From contig NC_091053.1 in the NCBI RefSeq assembly GCF_963966145.1, forward strand, positions 5,022,001 to 5,086,000: DNA of 64,000 bases, written 5' to 3'. The notes under the pieces were generated by a model, which was not told the DNA's origin, did not search any database, and was given only the letters and a program-made list of their open reading frames with translations. Below are positions 1 to 12,537 of this stretch, piece by piece; the first letter of the stretch is position 1; each line of letters starts with the position of its first letter. Source of the DNA: Tenebrio molitor (Eukaryota; Arthropoda; Insecta; Coleoptera; Tenebrionidae). Both the position numbers and the translations under genes were made by a program.

Positions 1-229
1 GAAGTAAAGGTTTCAGTGAACTAAAAAAATAAAAAATGAAATAAACCATGAAAAAATGGTACATTTAGACGGACAATATAAATTACAAATATATCTTTTT
101 TGTGGTACCATTTTTATTAATTTTGAATTACTATTTCGTTAAGAAAAAAAACTTAAGATATCAGAAAAAATATAACTCATTTAAAATAGTATATTATGTC
201 ATTAGGAGCAAAAATGTTTTATGTGCTGA

Positions 230-735
230 GGCTGGTAGTTTTTCACTGATTCCTTTTTCTTTCTCTCTTGGTTTATGCATTTCCATACCTCCTACTCTGT
301 TCTTATTTCCTTTATATCTTTCTCGTCCCTCTCTCTTCTCTATTTTTTCTTCTACATCTCTCTCTGTATCATCTTTTCGCTTCTAAAAGGCTATTTCTGC
401 TAATTTTGGTCCTCTTCCATTCTCTTAACGTCTTTACTACTTCATTCTTCAATATTTCATATTCTTTCAGTTCCACCGTCATCTTCTCTACTTCTTGCTC
501 TTTAAATCTAGCTTTTCCTAGTCTCCTCCTGTACTCTTCTACTCCTTGGTCATCCCATATTTTTTTGTCACCTTCTTCTGCTCCTCCTTTGCTCTTCCTT
601 TTCCCTTTTCTTGATGGTTCGTTTCCTCTGTACTTATTTTTCTAGCAGGAGATGGTCCGGTAAAATTCATAATTTTATTATTGAATGCATAATTAAATTT
701 TTCGTCCCATAAATTTGGTAAAAAAATTACCATTT
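230..735 (-). mobile_element. Decayed LINE-like (non-LTR) fragment
   Basis: On the minus strand this stretch is strongly purine-rich and reads, with frameshifts, as a lysine/glutamate-rich protein fragment containing the pieces KIWDDQGVEEYRRRLGKARF and KEQEVEKMTVELKEYE. That composition resembles the linker between endonuclease and reverse transcriptase in insect I/R1-type LINE ORF2 proteins, and it is similar in style to the better preserved LINE remnant at 20.7-22.0 kb. There are several stops and no intact domain. The plus-strand open frames across it are the pyrimidine-rich complement and are not credible genes. The family assignment is inference from composition. Confidence 0.35.
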
Positions 736-3257
736 GATATTATTAACAACAACAACAGTTATAACAAAAATCCATGCTTTGAAGTAAAAAGAAATCAGCA
801 ATTCAAAAAGATCTTAATTTTACGATAAATATCGGGCCTTCAAATAAATATATATTTAGAGTAGGCGTAGGCGACATTCTAATTCTGTTAACAGTGTAAA
901 GTAATTTTTGTAGGTAACCAATTATTCTCCGGAGTTACACAGTTTACATAGTAAGCTTTTTCCCAATTTCATATTGTCATATTCCGTGGAGGGGGAATAG
1001 GGAGAATGCACTACAAAAATTAAAAATATTTTCTAACCTAATTTTATTTCGTTAAAATGTCAGACGTTTCTTGTGTCATTTTCTACGCTGGAAAAATGTT
1101 GCAAACAACTGAATTTCCATAGGTTGCTCTAAATATAAATTTATTTGAAGGCCCGTTAGTACCGGCTAGAGGACATTTTAAATTATTATTGTCTTTATAG
1201 TATCCAAGTACTATATTTTCAGAATTTTAAACAACATTTAGATGTTTTAAACAATTGAGATGGTGTGAACCCCCGAATCTGTAAGTCACGCGAAATCGAA
1301 ACATTTCGCGGCGCCCTTTTAAATGTCACTAACGTCTAACTTACAATAGCTACAATACAGTCGACCCTGATTTTTTGGAAAAAATTTTGTGCTCTACAAA
1401 AGCATTTCAATTCAGTTTTTCTCTGTTTATTGTAGTTTTGGATGCGGAGGCAAATTAAGGTCCAAAAACGTAATGCTCAAAACATGAACAATTTTTATCA
1501 ATTGCTTCAAAATTTCATGAGAATTTCCTCTGGTGTAAATACATAATACTAAATTTGTCCAGATTTTAATAAGCTACAAAATATTCAGGTCAGTTTCGCG
1601 TAGAACGACCAAAAATTAGTGTAATATGTTTAACCCTTATTTTCACTTTTCCGCCCTCTCTAGGGGGTGTGGCGGTCGTATTAGACTAGGAAAATCGAGA
1701 TCTTTATTGCACCCCTTAATCTACAAACCTGTGGAAACAATTTTCACGACTTTCTAAGAGAAATTGTCAAAAAACAAAATATATAAAATGTGTGTTTGTA
1801 AATTTGTATGTTTGGAACACTTTCCTTTTGTTTCGAAAATTCAATTAATTTTTTTGCAAGCTAGAGCACAACCGCAAGCTCGAAACCTGAGCTTTGTTTG
1901 AGAAAAAATATTTTAATTTTATGACCGCAGCGTAATCTCTTGGAAAATTTTCTGCAGCAGCGCTCTTTTCGGCGACTTCGCACGTCTCTGAATGTCATAA
2001 AAATTCCGATTTTTATTCTTCGGGAAAATTCCACAAAGCGTGCCGCAACAACCCTCCGAATCCGACGGTGGCGAATTTCAGACGAGTCTATCCCCGACTT
2101 ACCTTTGTAGTTACGACTAGGAATGCCACCCCTAATTACGACGAAGTCGCCGCATTTCCACCCAGGTGCTTTTTCCAATTTTCCGGGATTATTTTGGAAT
2201 TTTCGGCGATTATGTATGGACGCAGATAAAATTATGTTAACCGAGGGACATGACAAGGGTTTGATTTATGACCGGCGGAATCTGTATGAAATATGTGATG
2301 TTTGCTCCGAAAAAAACTGAAATAATTCTCTCCACTCGCACAGATTTTTCGGCTAGCTTATGGTTTCTTAATAAAAAATTGCCAGCACGTCTCGAGTGTG
2401 TAGTCCTCTGAAAGGACGCGAACGGAAAGTTTTATGAATGGCTCCGGGGATTAAAGGACCTTTATATTAAGATTTATAACTCCGTAATTCCAGTGCATAA
2501 TGACAAATATTGTTCCGAATTTCGTTGCGACAATATAATAACACAACTTCGCTTCATTTTAACCCTTCATCTTAAGAATTTGTCATCCTCAGACTGACTC
2601 GACGAAACTTCACAACCAAGACCAGCGAGAGAAATTTTAAATTGTACAATTATTCTTGTTTAATTGAAACTGCAACTTCCTGTTTTATTGTTCAAATAGA
2701 AACGGTCTTCATTAAACATGAAAGACATCTAAAGATCGACCCAGCCGAACGTAAAGGTGGACAAATAGAAATGTTTGTGAATATTTGTCTAACATATTTA
2801 GGAGTTGCTCCAGGAATTCTTGTTGGGAGTTGGTTTCAGCCGGAGGTTGTGCGTCCTCTGCATTCATAAAATTTTCTTAACAAAAAGGATTAATCGAGCT
2901 TTTGTGATAAGAAAGTAAGTTATGTTGTCTCAAGGGGCTACAGAGGCGGGGATTAATAAATAAAGATACAAAAGAATATAATATAAAAATAAAAAGGAGA
3001 TAAATTGACCTGAAAACAATATTTTTATCTGAGATTTCTCTCGCGACCACTTTTTTAACAAAACAAATTTAGAAAAAGCGCAAGACGCAACTTGATTATC
3101 TCACAAGGACGTTAATTTATTTTAAAAGTTAGTTTATTTATTTTTTGATGCTAAACCTCATAGAACCAGGAAGATGGATTATTTATTCATACCAAAGGAC
3201 ACTAACAAAATTTACAACAACAACAACAACAGAGAACCTGATATTCTGCATATTTTA
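736..3257. other. AT-rich intergenic stretch, no gene recognised
   Basis: I see no convincing coding exon here. Around 1257-1400 there is a fragment containing CGAATCTGTAAGTCACGCG, the reverse complement of a motif in the repeats at 61.6 and 62.6 kb, so it is an inverted dispersed copy. A (CAA)n microsatellite lies at about 3219-3234. Short open frames at 1861-2256 (minus) and 2123-2320 (plus) overlap each other and match no family I know. Confidence 0.5.
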
Positions 3258-3762
3258 TACAGGGTGTTATTGAAAGTTGTACAGATATTTTAACCACGAG
3301 CTACTGGCTTCATGTAGAACTCGGAAAAAAATCTAAAAAATTCTAAATAAAATGACTTATTTTTTGAGCTACTATTTTTTTAATTGCTTTTAGTCTTCTA
3401 CGTTGTCAAACAACCTCGTAGCTAAAATTTCGGCACATTTTAAAAATACACCCTGTATATCATATTTTATAAAATGTACACCAATGCGATTTCCTTCTTT
3501 TAAAGCATATTCCCTATAGGTTACTTTGCATTGGCGTACCTTTTATAAAACATGATATACAGGGTGTATTTTTAAAATGTGCCGAAATTTCACCTACGAG
3601 GTTGTTTGACAACGTAGAAGACTAAAAACAATTTAAAAAAATTGTAGCTCAAAAAATAAATGTCATTTTATTTTTTGACATAGAATTTTTTAGATACTTT
3701 TTCCGAGTTCTTCATGAAGCCAGTAGCTCGTGATTAAAATATCTGTACAACTTTCAATAACA
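3258..3762. mobile_element. Foldback MITE, TACAGGGTGTTATTG type
   Basis: A nearly perfect palindrome of about 500 bp. The left end TACAGGGTGTTATTGAAAG is mirrored at the right by CTTTCAATAAC, after which the outer few bases have decayed. Internal sub-arms carry ACACCCTGTATATCAT and its complement around a short loop near 3490-3530. There is no open frame. Relatives of the same family lie at 12.08, 15.59 and 29.35 kb. It would snap back into a long hairpin as single-stranded DNA or RNA. Confidence 0.85.
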
Positions 3763-4884
3763 GCCGGAGAGATGAAACCAAGCTTCGTCATTGAAAAGCG
3801 ATTGTAACAAGTCATTGTCTTTTCATAATCATCAAGTCTTTCTTAACAGTTACATAAAATAACTAGATTTTAATCTACATGTGCCGCCACTTCCACCGTA
3901 CTTTTTGACAATCCCTTAAAGCGAAATGATTTCGTTTTGGTGACTTTTTCCGCCTCTGAGGGAATCGCAACGGATCCAAATTTAAATTCCGTCGAAAATA
4001 AGTGAATTTATTACGTCCCGGGTCCACTGACCGGAAATTCTCCCGTCCGACATGTTTATTTATTTCGCAAATGATTACTCTGAATACTCTTCATTTTTTG
4101 TAATGACGACAATTTTTACTGGTCTGAAAAGTTGGTCTCTAGTGAGGAGTAAAACGGGAAAGTTGTCGGAATGTTGCTTTTACGGTGAAGAACTTCAAAC
4201 GAATTTACCCTCGGTGACCAACTAGGGCAAGGGTGAAAACATCGCCGTATAAAAAGTTGTCTGATAAAAACTTTACTTTCCATCATCTTTTTGCCATTTC
4301 TCGGCTCCATTTCCATACATTATCCATCACACTTAATTAGATTCTCTTCTCGTAATACGAATGATTTGATTTTTTCCACGAGATTAGCGCACTAAACTCT
4401 TCAAGACTGCTTCGTAAATACGAAACAACATTAACAACAACCTGTTAATTTGAAAGGATTAATTAAGCTCGCGTGCTGTTCTCGTCTTTCCAGCGCTTTG
4501 TAGGTGTATTTAACCCTTTAAAACGGTTGCGGTTTTTTCCTCCACTTCCAACGACCTTTGTGGCGGCGTAATTAAATGAAAGTTTCTCTCATGGAAACAT
4601 TATCGCAATCGGAAGAGCCACAAAGTGGTATCTTCGAAATATGTTACAAGTTCCGGCGGGTGTGGCTTTACATTGTTCTTATTAGATATAATGCTACACG
4701 ATATGAGAGTCGATTAGGATTATTAAATATTAGCGTGTTTTCAAGGTATTCTGTTACGGTTTCACCAGAAACGAGCTTTTGCATGCATCGCACAATTCAA
4801 CTCTAATTGGAAATAGCGACGCTTCAGCAAGACTGCATTCGCAGAAAAGCTCAAACAACTCGTGAAAAATATTTGCATTTTAGT
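3763..4884. other. Intergenic, no feature recognised
   Basis: AT-rich sequence between the foldback element and the 256-bp array. The short open frames (4116-4316 minus, 4576-4806 plus) show no recognisable domain. Confidence 0.5.
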
Positions 4885-7680
4885 CGCTCCAAAACTGAAT
4901 TCTCATTCCATCCAGGGAATATAACTCCTAATAAAATATTTAGCAAAGCTTTTCGCAAGTATTTTTGGAACTATAATTGTGCATTTTATTATTATCTGAT
5001 TGTGGAGACAATTTATGCTGCATTTTTCGCTGAAATGTCAAAGAAACGTCAACGATGTCCTGTTGTTAACCTAGAAAACACCTTTTCTATGAAACTTTGA
5101 AAAGTTGTTTTAAAATTATTGCAGAAAATTGCGTCACCAGTGGAATCGAAGAATGATTCCTTCGGCTCCCCGTTCTCCAATAAACAATAAAATATTTAGC
5201 AAAGCTTTTCGTAAATATTTTTGGAATTAGAATTGTGCATTTTATTATTATCCGATAGTGGAGACAATTTATGCTGCATTTTTCACTGAAATGTCAAAGA
5301 AACGTCAACGATGTGCTGTTGTTAACCTAGAAAATACCTTTTCTATGAAACTTTGAAAAGTTGTTTCAAAATTATTGCAGAAAATTGCCTCACCAGTGGA
5401 ATGGAAGAATGATTCCTTCGGCTCCCCGTTCTCCAATAAACAATAAAATATTTAGCAAAGCTTTTCGCAATTATTTTTGGAACTATAATTGTGCATTTTA
5501 TTATTATCTCATAGTGGAGACAATTTATGCTGCATTTTTTGCTGAAATGTCAAAAAAACGTCAAAGATGTGCTGTTGTTAACCTAGAAAACACCTTTTCC
5601 ATGAAACTTTGAAAAGTTGTTTTAAAATTATTGCAGAAAATTGCGTCACCAGTGGAATGGAAGAATAATTCCTTCAGCTCCCCGTTCTCCAATAAACAAT
5701 AAAATATTTAGCAAAGCTTTTCGCAATTATTTTTGGAACTACATATAATTGTGCATTTTATTATTATCTGATAGTGGAGACAATTTATGCTGCATTTTTC
5801 TCTGAAATGTCAAAGAAACGTCAACGATGTCCTGTTGTTAACCTAGAAAACACCTTTTCTATGAAACTTTGAAAAGTTGTTTTAAAATTATTGCAGAAAA
5901 TTGTGTCACCACTGGAATGGAAGAATGATTCCTTCGGCTCCCCGTTCTCCAATAAACAATAAAATATTTAGCAAAGCTTTTCGCAAGTATTTTTGGAACT
6001 ATAATTGTGCATTTTATTATTATCTGATAGTGGAGACAATTTATGGTGCATTTTTCGCTGAAATATCAAAGAAACGTCAACGATGTCCTGTTGTTAACCC
6101 AGAAAACACCTTTTCTATGAAACTTTGAAAAGTTGTTTTAAAATTATTGCAGAAAATTGTGTCACCACTGGAATGGAAGAATGATTCCTTCGGCTCCCCG
6201 TTCTCCAATAAACAATAAAATATTTAGCAAAGCTTTTCGCAATTATTTTTGGAACTATAATTGTGCATTTTATTATTATCTGATAGTGGAGACAATTTAT
6301 GCTGCATTTTTCGCTGAAATATCAAAGAAACGTCAACGATGTCCTGTTGTTAACCCAGAAAACACCTTTTCTATGAAACTTTGAAAAGTTGTTTTAAAAT
6401 TATTGCAGAAAATTGCGTCGCAGTGGAATGGAAGAATGATTCCTTCGGCTCCCCGTTCTCCAATAAACAATAAAATATTTAGCAAAGCTTTTCGCAAGTA
6501 TTTTTGGAACTATAATTGTGCATTTTATTATTATCTGATTGTGGAGAAAATTTATGCTGCATTTTTCTCTGAAATGTCAAAGAAACGTCAACGATGTCCT
6601 GTTGTTAACCTAGAAAACACCTTTTCTATGAAACTTTGAAAAGTTGTTTTAAAATTATTGCAGAAAATTGCGTCACCAGTGGAATGGAAGAATGATTCCT
6701 TTGACTCCCCGTTCTCCAATAAACAATACAATATTTAGCAAAGCTTTTCGCAAGTATTTTTGGAACTATAATTGTGCATTTTATTATTATCTGATTGTGG
6801 AGACAATTTATCCTGCATTTTTCGCTGAAATGTCAAAGAAACGTCAACGATGTCCTGTTGTTAACCTAGAAAACACCTTTTCTATGAAACTTTGAAAAGT
6901 TGTTTTAAAATTATTGCAGAAAATTGTGTCACCACTGGAATGGAAGAATGATTCCTTCGGCTCCCCGTTCTCCAATAAACAATAAAATATTTAGCAAAGC
7001 TTTTCGCAAGTATTTTTGGAACTATAATTGTGTATTTTATTATTATCTGATAATGGAGACAATTTATGCTGCATTTTTCGCTGAAATGTCAAAGAAACGT
7101 CAACGATGTCCTGTTGTTAACCTAGAAAACACCTTTTCTATGAAACTTTGAAAAGTTTTTTTAAAATTATTGCAGAAAATTGTGTCACCACTGGAATGGA
7201 AGAATGATTCCTTCGGCTCCCCGTTCTCCAATAAACAATAAAATATTTAGCAAAGCTTTTCGCAAGTATTTTTGGAACTATAATTGTGCATTTTATTATT
7301 ATCTGATAGTGGAGACAATTTATGCTGCATTTTTCTCTGAAATGTCAAAGAAACGTCAACGATGTCCTGTTGTTAACCTAGAAAACACCTTTTCTATGAA
7401 ACTTTGAAAAGTTGTTTTAAAATTATTGCAGAAAATTGTGTCACCACTGGAATGGAAGAATGATTCCTTCGGCTCCCCGTTCTCCAATAAACAATAAAAT
7501 ATTTAGCAAAGCCTTTCGCAAGTGTTTTTGGAACTATAATTGTGCATTTTATTATTATCTGATTGTGGAGACAATTTATGGTGCATTTTTCGCTGAAATG
7601 TCAAAGAAACGTCAACGATGTGTTGTTGTTAACCTAGAAAACACCTTTTCTTTGAAACTCCGTTCTCCAATAAACAAGCG
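4885..7680 (+). repeat. 256-bp tandem repeat array, about 11 copies
   Basis: About eleven head-to-tail units recur every 256 bp (a few 255-259), recognisable by AATATTTAGCAAAGCTTTTC, TGTGCATTTTATTATTATC and AAGAAACGTCAACGATGT. Copies differ by scattered substitutions and small insertions; one near 5730 has an extra CATA. Every copy opens a similar 75-codon frame, but 256 is not a multiple of three and each frame closes inside its unit, so the repeated peptide follows from repetition and is not evidence for a gene. The first unit has a divergent start and the last fades after 7660. Fragments of the unit recur inverted at 23.34-23.41 kb and more diverged at 28.7 kb, so the monomer comes from, or seeded, a dispersed repeat. 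Confidence 0.93.
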
Positions 7681-9020
7681 AAGGCCGCCAACTGCAACGT
7701 AACTAATTACTATTACCCTTTGCATTAAATAACAAGGAAAGCTCTGGTTGAAAGCGCGACTTCACAGCCCCGCCAGGAATTGTCTTTTTGTTATGTCGAC
7801 GCAAAGGGTTGATTGATTCCAGGTACGGAGCCTTTTCCATTTTCTTTTGATGGAGTGAATTGATTAAACGAATAATGGAGGCGAACAAAGACCTCACCGC
7901 CCGTTTCATTAACCCCGCACAAAAATATTTCCGCGAAAAATGTGCATTTCCAATCGAAAAAGGTCGATTGAAAGCCACGGCTTTAATAATTCCAGATTGG
8001 ACCGCCGAAGCTCCTAATGAGCTTGGCGAAACTTTCGCCGGGATTCACCATGAATACATAAATAATTCCCCGATACCACCCAATTTATCCGATCACACCT
8101 CCGAGTTAATATCCCCTTTAGTGCAGTCGTATTTCTTTGGGCGAAGAAGCCCAATTTGTAACATCCAGACTATCGATTCGGATGGTTCAATGCCGGACGA
8201 TAAAAGGTACAATAAACGACGAAGTTATGGGAATGGGGAGTAAATAAAAAACGGAACGTCATAAAATATAGTGATGTTTTAACATTCATGAAGCAGTCTT
8301 GGGTGTAGAATGTTGTGTCAGACAGTCAAGAGGGTCATTCGAAGGGACTGGTTTAATCATGACATAAAAACGCAATTAATTTGGAACATCATGTAATTAC
8401 AATTTGATCACTCTGTTAAAAGGGGTTAGTGCTCCATAAACCCATTGCGAATTTATGAATTGTGTCTGCATGACAAAAGGCGAATCACTCTGCATGCATG
8501 ATGTTTGCATTGCATCTGCATTAATTGTCGCACTATTCCAAATCAATTGAAATTGCGACGATTACACCAAGTTATAAAGAAAATAAAGTTGAAAGGAGTT
8601 TGCAAGAACTTCACCACCTCGAAGAGTTTGATCGAAGACTTGAGCAAGAATATGGAAATCAGTTCGAATGTTTTAACCGGTAATAGAAGTCACCAATTTG
8701 AGCAAATTTTCTTTACAAGGATTGTTGGGAGTTTAATTTAACTCGCAAGGTCACAGTCTGGATGATCCCAGATCCAGAAAGGTCCTGGAAATAGATCCAG
8801 AAGTGTTGGAGATTCAGTAAGAACAGACACAAATAGCAGATGGTGAAGCGTTTTTGACGGACTATTTGTCACAAGAATTGCAACAACTACATTACCATGA
8901 CCTCCCTATTTGCCAGATCTGATGCTCAGTGACCACTCGCAATTTCCAAAACAAAACAAAAATTCGTGCTACTCAATTTTAGAACGAAGAAGCATAACAA
9001 TGATTTCTAAAGAGATGACG
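7681..9020. other. Intergenic, one unexplained 127-codon open frame
   Basis: This segment is somewhat less AT-rich than its surroundings between 7700 and 8240 and carries a plus-strand 127-codon open frame (7860-8243) that I cannot assign to any family. Its antisense is also partly open. No splice context or domain supports a gene. The remainder, to 9020, shows nothing recognisable. Confidence 0.4.
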
Positions 9021-10705
9021 TCAAGACCAAAAAGTGTTCGAGTCTGAGTTTTCCGGCCGAGGCGCAGCCGAGGCTTCACACAGGCGAGGACCAAAAGCAC
9101 TTTTTGCAGAGGTGCACGTTAATTTTTTTATAAAAGCAAAAGACATCATTGGAAGAATTACAACAGACCAACAGATGGAACCGCGGTGAGCGTCCGAAAA
9201 AGTGCGTCCGAAAAAAATGTACTTTGCGTCCGCTTGTGACCATTCTCATTAAAAAATCATTTTATTTACAGAAGCGTTGTTTTCCTCGTGATAATTTTTA
9301 TCGTTAGACCAATATTTTACTGTTTACCATTTTTATTTTTAGTCAGTCTCAGCCGCCGTGGAAATCCCGCCATTTATATTTCGAGCCACACTTGCCTTGT
9401 TAAAACTGACGTACAAAATTTAATTTACGTGGTGGAAGTCTCTCGGGAGAGATAAGAAAAGGAGTGCCAACAAATCAAAATTATGCTTTTAGTCTCACAC
9501 GATGATTTTAATCGTGAAATTTATACAGCTTCTTTTCAGGGGACTACAAAAGCTCGTGATTTATCGAGAGTTTCTTTGATTTCTCTAAAGGAAAAACTCT
9601 TGTCACTTTTAATTCAGCCCAAAGAGAAATTAATTGAATTGTTTCGTGCGGGGGTGGGCATGCAAATTTTTCTCGATGATGCAGCTAAAGCTCTGAATTA
9701 TATATGTCTGCTGTTGTTTGGTATTTCCGGAGAATTCCTCGACGAATGCTGAGGGGAATTCGCGCACCGAATAAAACTCCGGAGCCGGAGTTATGAATAG
9801 CTGTTCGGTGGGACCGGAGCGGCGCGAATAAAATGCATTTTGATGAGTAGCCACACCAATTATAAAGTCTAGGTGCGTTTTCTTTAGATAGTTTTTCGGC
9901 GATCCTTCACAAGATTGCGTCCTATTATTTTTTTTTCGAGCTGTGGTGATAAGAAAAAAAATCAAGAGTGAACTTACTGCTTTTAAATTAATTTAGAATC
10001 TTGTTCTTCGCCCTAAACAATCGTGGAAAAAAACTTGTCTGAATTGAAATATTTTTAAAAACAAACTAGATGAAAAACGAGAATTTTTTGTAGGACTAGA
10101 AAAGTTGCCAAGGCAAGTGGTTACAGTACTGTACAAGAAGTAACTCTTTTTCGGACGCACTTTTCAAGACATGGACCGTGGCGCGATCTGTTGCTCTATT
10201 TAGTAAGTTAATAACGAAACCGACAAAACCGAGTAAATCGACTGAAAATGAACGAACATTTGACAGTTAAATTTACCTAACCAAATTGTTTTATTTGTTG
10301 TATCGTTTACTTCTGGTAGTCGTTATTTGGAGAAAAAGTAAGAAAATGAACGTTGACGGAGTCGATAGCGACGAAATTGACGAAGCGATGATTGATAGGC
10401 CGCCGGACATTGCAGACGAAGCAAGAGTTGTAAAACAAGACTTGCTTTCGAAAAAATCTGGAGATCTGTATAACATTGAAAATGTCGACCATAAAGTTTA
10501 TATTTCTTCGCTTTTTGTGAAAAGAAAGCAAGTAAAACATTTTCACAGGATGTCTTTTGCTTTGTAGTTGGTACGGTTGCCTAAAAAATGTAACGTGCAC
10601 CTCGGCCAGAAAGTGCCTTTTGTCCTCGCCTGTTTTGAAGCCTCGGCTCCGCCTCGACTAGAAAACCCAGACTCGGACAAAAAAGATGCACTTTTTGGCC
10701 TTGAT
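9021..10705. mobile_element. 1.7-kb inverted-repeat element with GCAGCCGAGG arms
   Basis: The left arm (about 9021-9130) reads TCAAGACCAAAAAGTG followed by GGCCGAGGCGCAGCCGAGGC. The right arm (about 10575-10705) is its reverse complement, GCCTCGGCTCCGCCTCGAC, then CACTTTTTGGCCTTGATA. Inside are more partly inverted segments, such as CAACAGATGGAACCGCGGTG at the left against the complementary part near 10170-10190, and GTGCGTCCGAAAAA near 9200. A shorter relative sits at 19.23-19.58 kb. No transposase is recognisable, so it is likely a non-autonomous element. Confidence 0.65.
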
Positions 10706-11900
10706 ACACAAATAACCATTAGATTGATTCAAATTAAAATCATTTATTATAAGTCAATACAAATTTGATCTATTTGTTTCTAGATAAGTTCCTTGAAATC
10801 TGGAAATTGAAGTTTTTTTCCCTTGTACCTTTTTTTAGATTTAAAAATATAAAAATATGTGGATATTTATTTTGTTCCCTTAAAACACAACTGATAAATT
10901 TTAGGAATTCCTGGTTGAAACGAGAATTTTGCTGCTGTCACAAAATCTATAAAATACTTTCCTTAGATTTGATTCAGCACTGGGGACAAATAAGATGTAA
11001 ACATTTATTTTACAAACATTTTCCATGCAGCGTACAAGACTGCATTTTTTTTGCTACAACAAAATTACCAAGTTCGTTGTATTTTTAATTAAAAACAACC
11101 CACACACGTTTTGCATTATTTTTCACAAATTTTATATTTTTGCTCTAATTAGTTGTTTATTTTCAATTTATATACAATTTCATTACGTTTCAGGCAATGC
11201 AGAAATGAATACAATATATTTATAAATCGAGGAAATTATTCTGTGATTGTGCAAATTTATTGCAAAACAAATTTAACTTTTAATGATGTTCTAAATTTGC
11301 ACCGAAAGAAAAATTTACTATGGAAGAATGTATTATTCTAAATTCACTGAAGTCTTATCCTTCTGATTGCTGTAATTAGGATTATAATTGAAGTTAATTG
11401 TTAATTCTCAAAAATATTTGTTGTAATTACCTGATAACAATTTTGTTTTCATTCTTTGCTTTCATTTGCCTCAGTTAACTCATTTTTCGTTAATTAATTT
11501 TTTAATAAATTGTAAACTGATTTTGTTCAATGATTACAACGTTATAATGAAATTACTTAAATAAAATTTAAATGTCTTCAATTAAAAAGTTTTTCAAATA
11601 AAAAAAGTTATCGAAGATCAACGCCCACCAGAGTAAACTTGATAGAATATCATTTATTATCTCTGACGTTGCAGAAAAACCAGTTCGATCTTGTTTCTGA
11701 ACATGGTCCCAAGACAATAACATATGTGGTGTGATGACATCTTTTCACGTCCTTAAAAAAATCTTTTGTTTATTCCTAGCCTCCGTCATTTATCTATGTC
11801 GCGTTGCTGCCGCACCATCCAGAAATGCGAAAAAAATTTTATAAATCACCTAGAGCTAAATCTGGTGAATAAGAAGCTTTCCCAAAGGCTTAGCACATTG
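10706..11900. other. Very AT-rich intergenic stretch
   Basis: Sequence of low complexity, rich in TTTT and AATT. The short frames have AT-driven composition (Phe, Ile, Lys, Tyr). I see no feature. Confidence 0.5.
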
Positions 11901-12076
11901 TACAGGGTATTTCACGAGTAATAATGAGCCCGACGGAATTGATAATGCAACCCACAATACATTTCCAATGAAAAGCTGGATCCTGAAATTAAAATATCCA
12001 GCTTTCCTTTGGAAATGTATTGTGGGTTGCATTTTCAATTGCGTCGCGGTCATTATCACTCCTGAAATGCCCTGTA
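11901..12076. mobile_element. Small foldback MITE (TACAGGGTATTTCACGAG)
   Basis: A 176-bp palindrome. Left end TACAGGGTATTTCACGAG, right end GAAATGCCCTGTA; the internal arms around AACCCACAATACATTTCCA are mirrored by TGGAAATGTATTGTGGGTT. A second, more diverged copy is at 34.96-35.13 kb. Confidence 0.85.
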
Positions 12077-12278
12077 TACAGGGTGTTTTTGAAAGTTGTG
12101 TAGAAATTTGAACCACGAGCTACTGTCAAAAAATAAAACGACATTTATTTTTTGAGCTACGATTTTTTTAAATTGCTTTTAGTCTTCTACATTGTTCCAC
12201 AACCTCGTAGGTAAAATTTCAGCACAATTTAAAAATACACCCTGTACATAGATCATATTTTCAAAATCACCCTGTATA
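12077..12278. mobile_element. Truncated TACAGGGTG foldback copy
   Basis: This abuts the preceding MITE and starts with TACAGGGTGTTTTTGAAAG. It carries one arm of the family seen whole at 3.26, 15.59 and 29.35 kb (ACCACGAGCTACTG, then CAACCTCGTAGGTAAAATTTC) and ends at CACCCTGTA without the second arm. Confidence 0.7.
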
Positions 12279-12537
12279 AACAGTTTTCCCCAAAACTACG
12301 ATTTAAACACGCATCTTGATTTCTACGTAAGTAATGATTTAATTCACTTTTTGATCGTCATATACTTTTTTTTATTCAACGTAATATTCTTCTCATAATA
12401 ATATTCCTAATATTATTGGCCACATAGCGCAAGTTTTTAGACTACCTCATAAAACAACTGAAATATTTCACATTGCTTAAACATTTCCCGGCGCATCCAC
12501 CCTTATTGCAATTTATAAATGCGCATATTTTAATATA

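Noticed and set aside
102..645. Plus-strand Ser/Leu/Phe-rich frames
   Set aside because: Pyrimidine-rich complement of a Lys/Glu-rich LINE-like fragment on the minus strand.
4807..7702. Nine or more similar 75-97 codon open frames in a row, suggesting a tandem gene family
   Set aside because: The frames repeat because the DNA repeats every 256 bp. The period is not a multiple of three, each frame is closed within its unit, and synonymous and nonsynonymous changes do not look different.
7860..8243. 127-codon plus-strand frame as a gene
   Set aside because: No domain, signal or splice context that I recognise, and the opposite strand is partly open as well. Kept only as an unexplained stretch.
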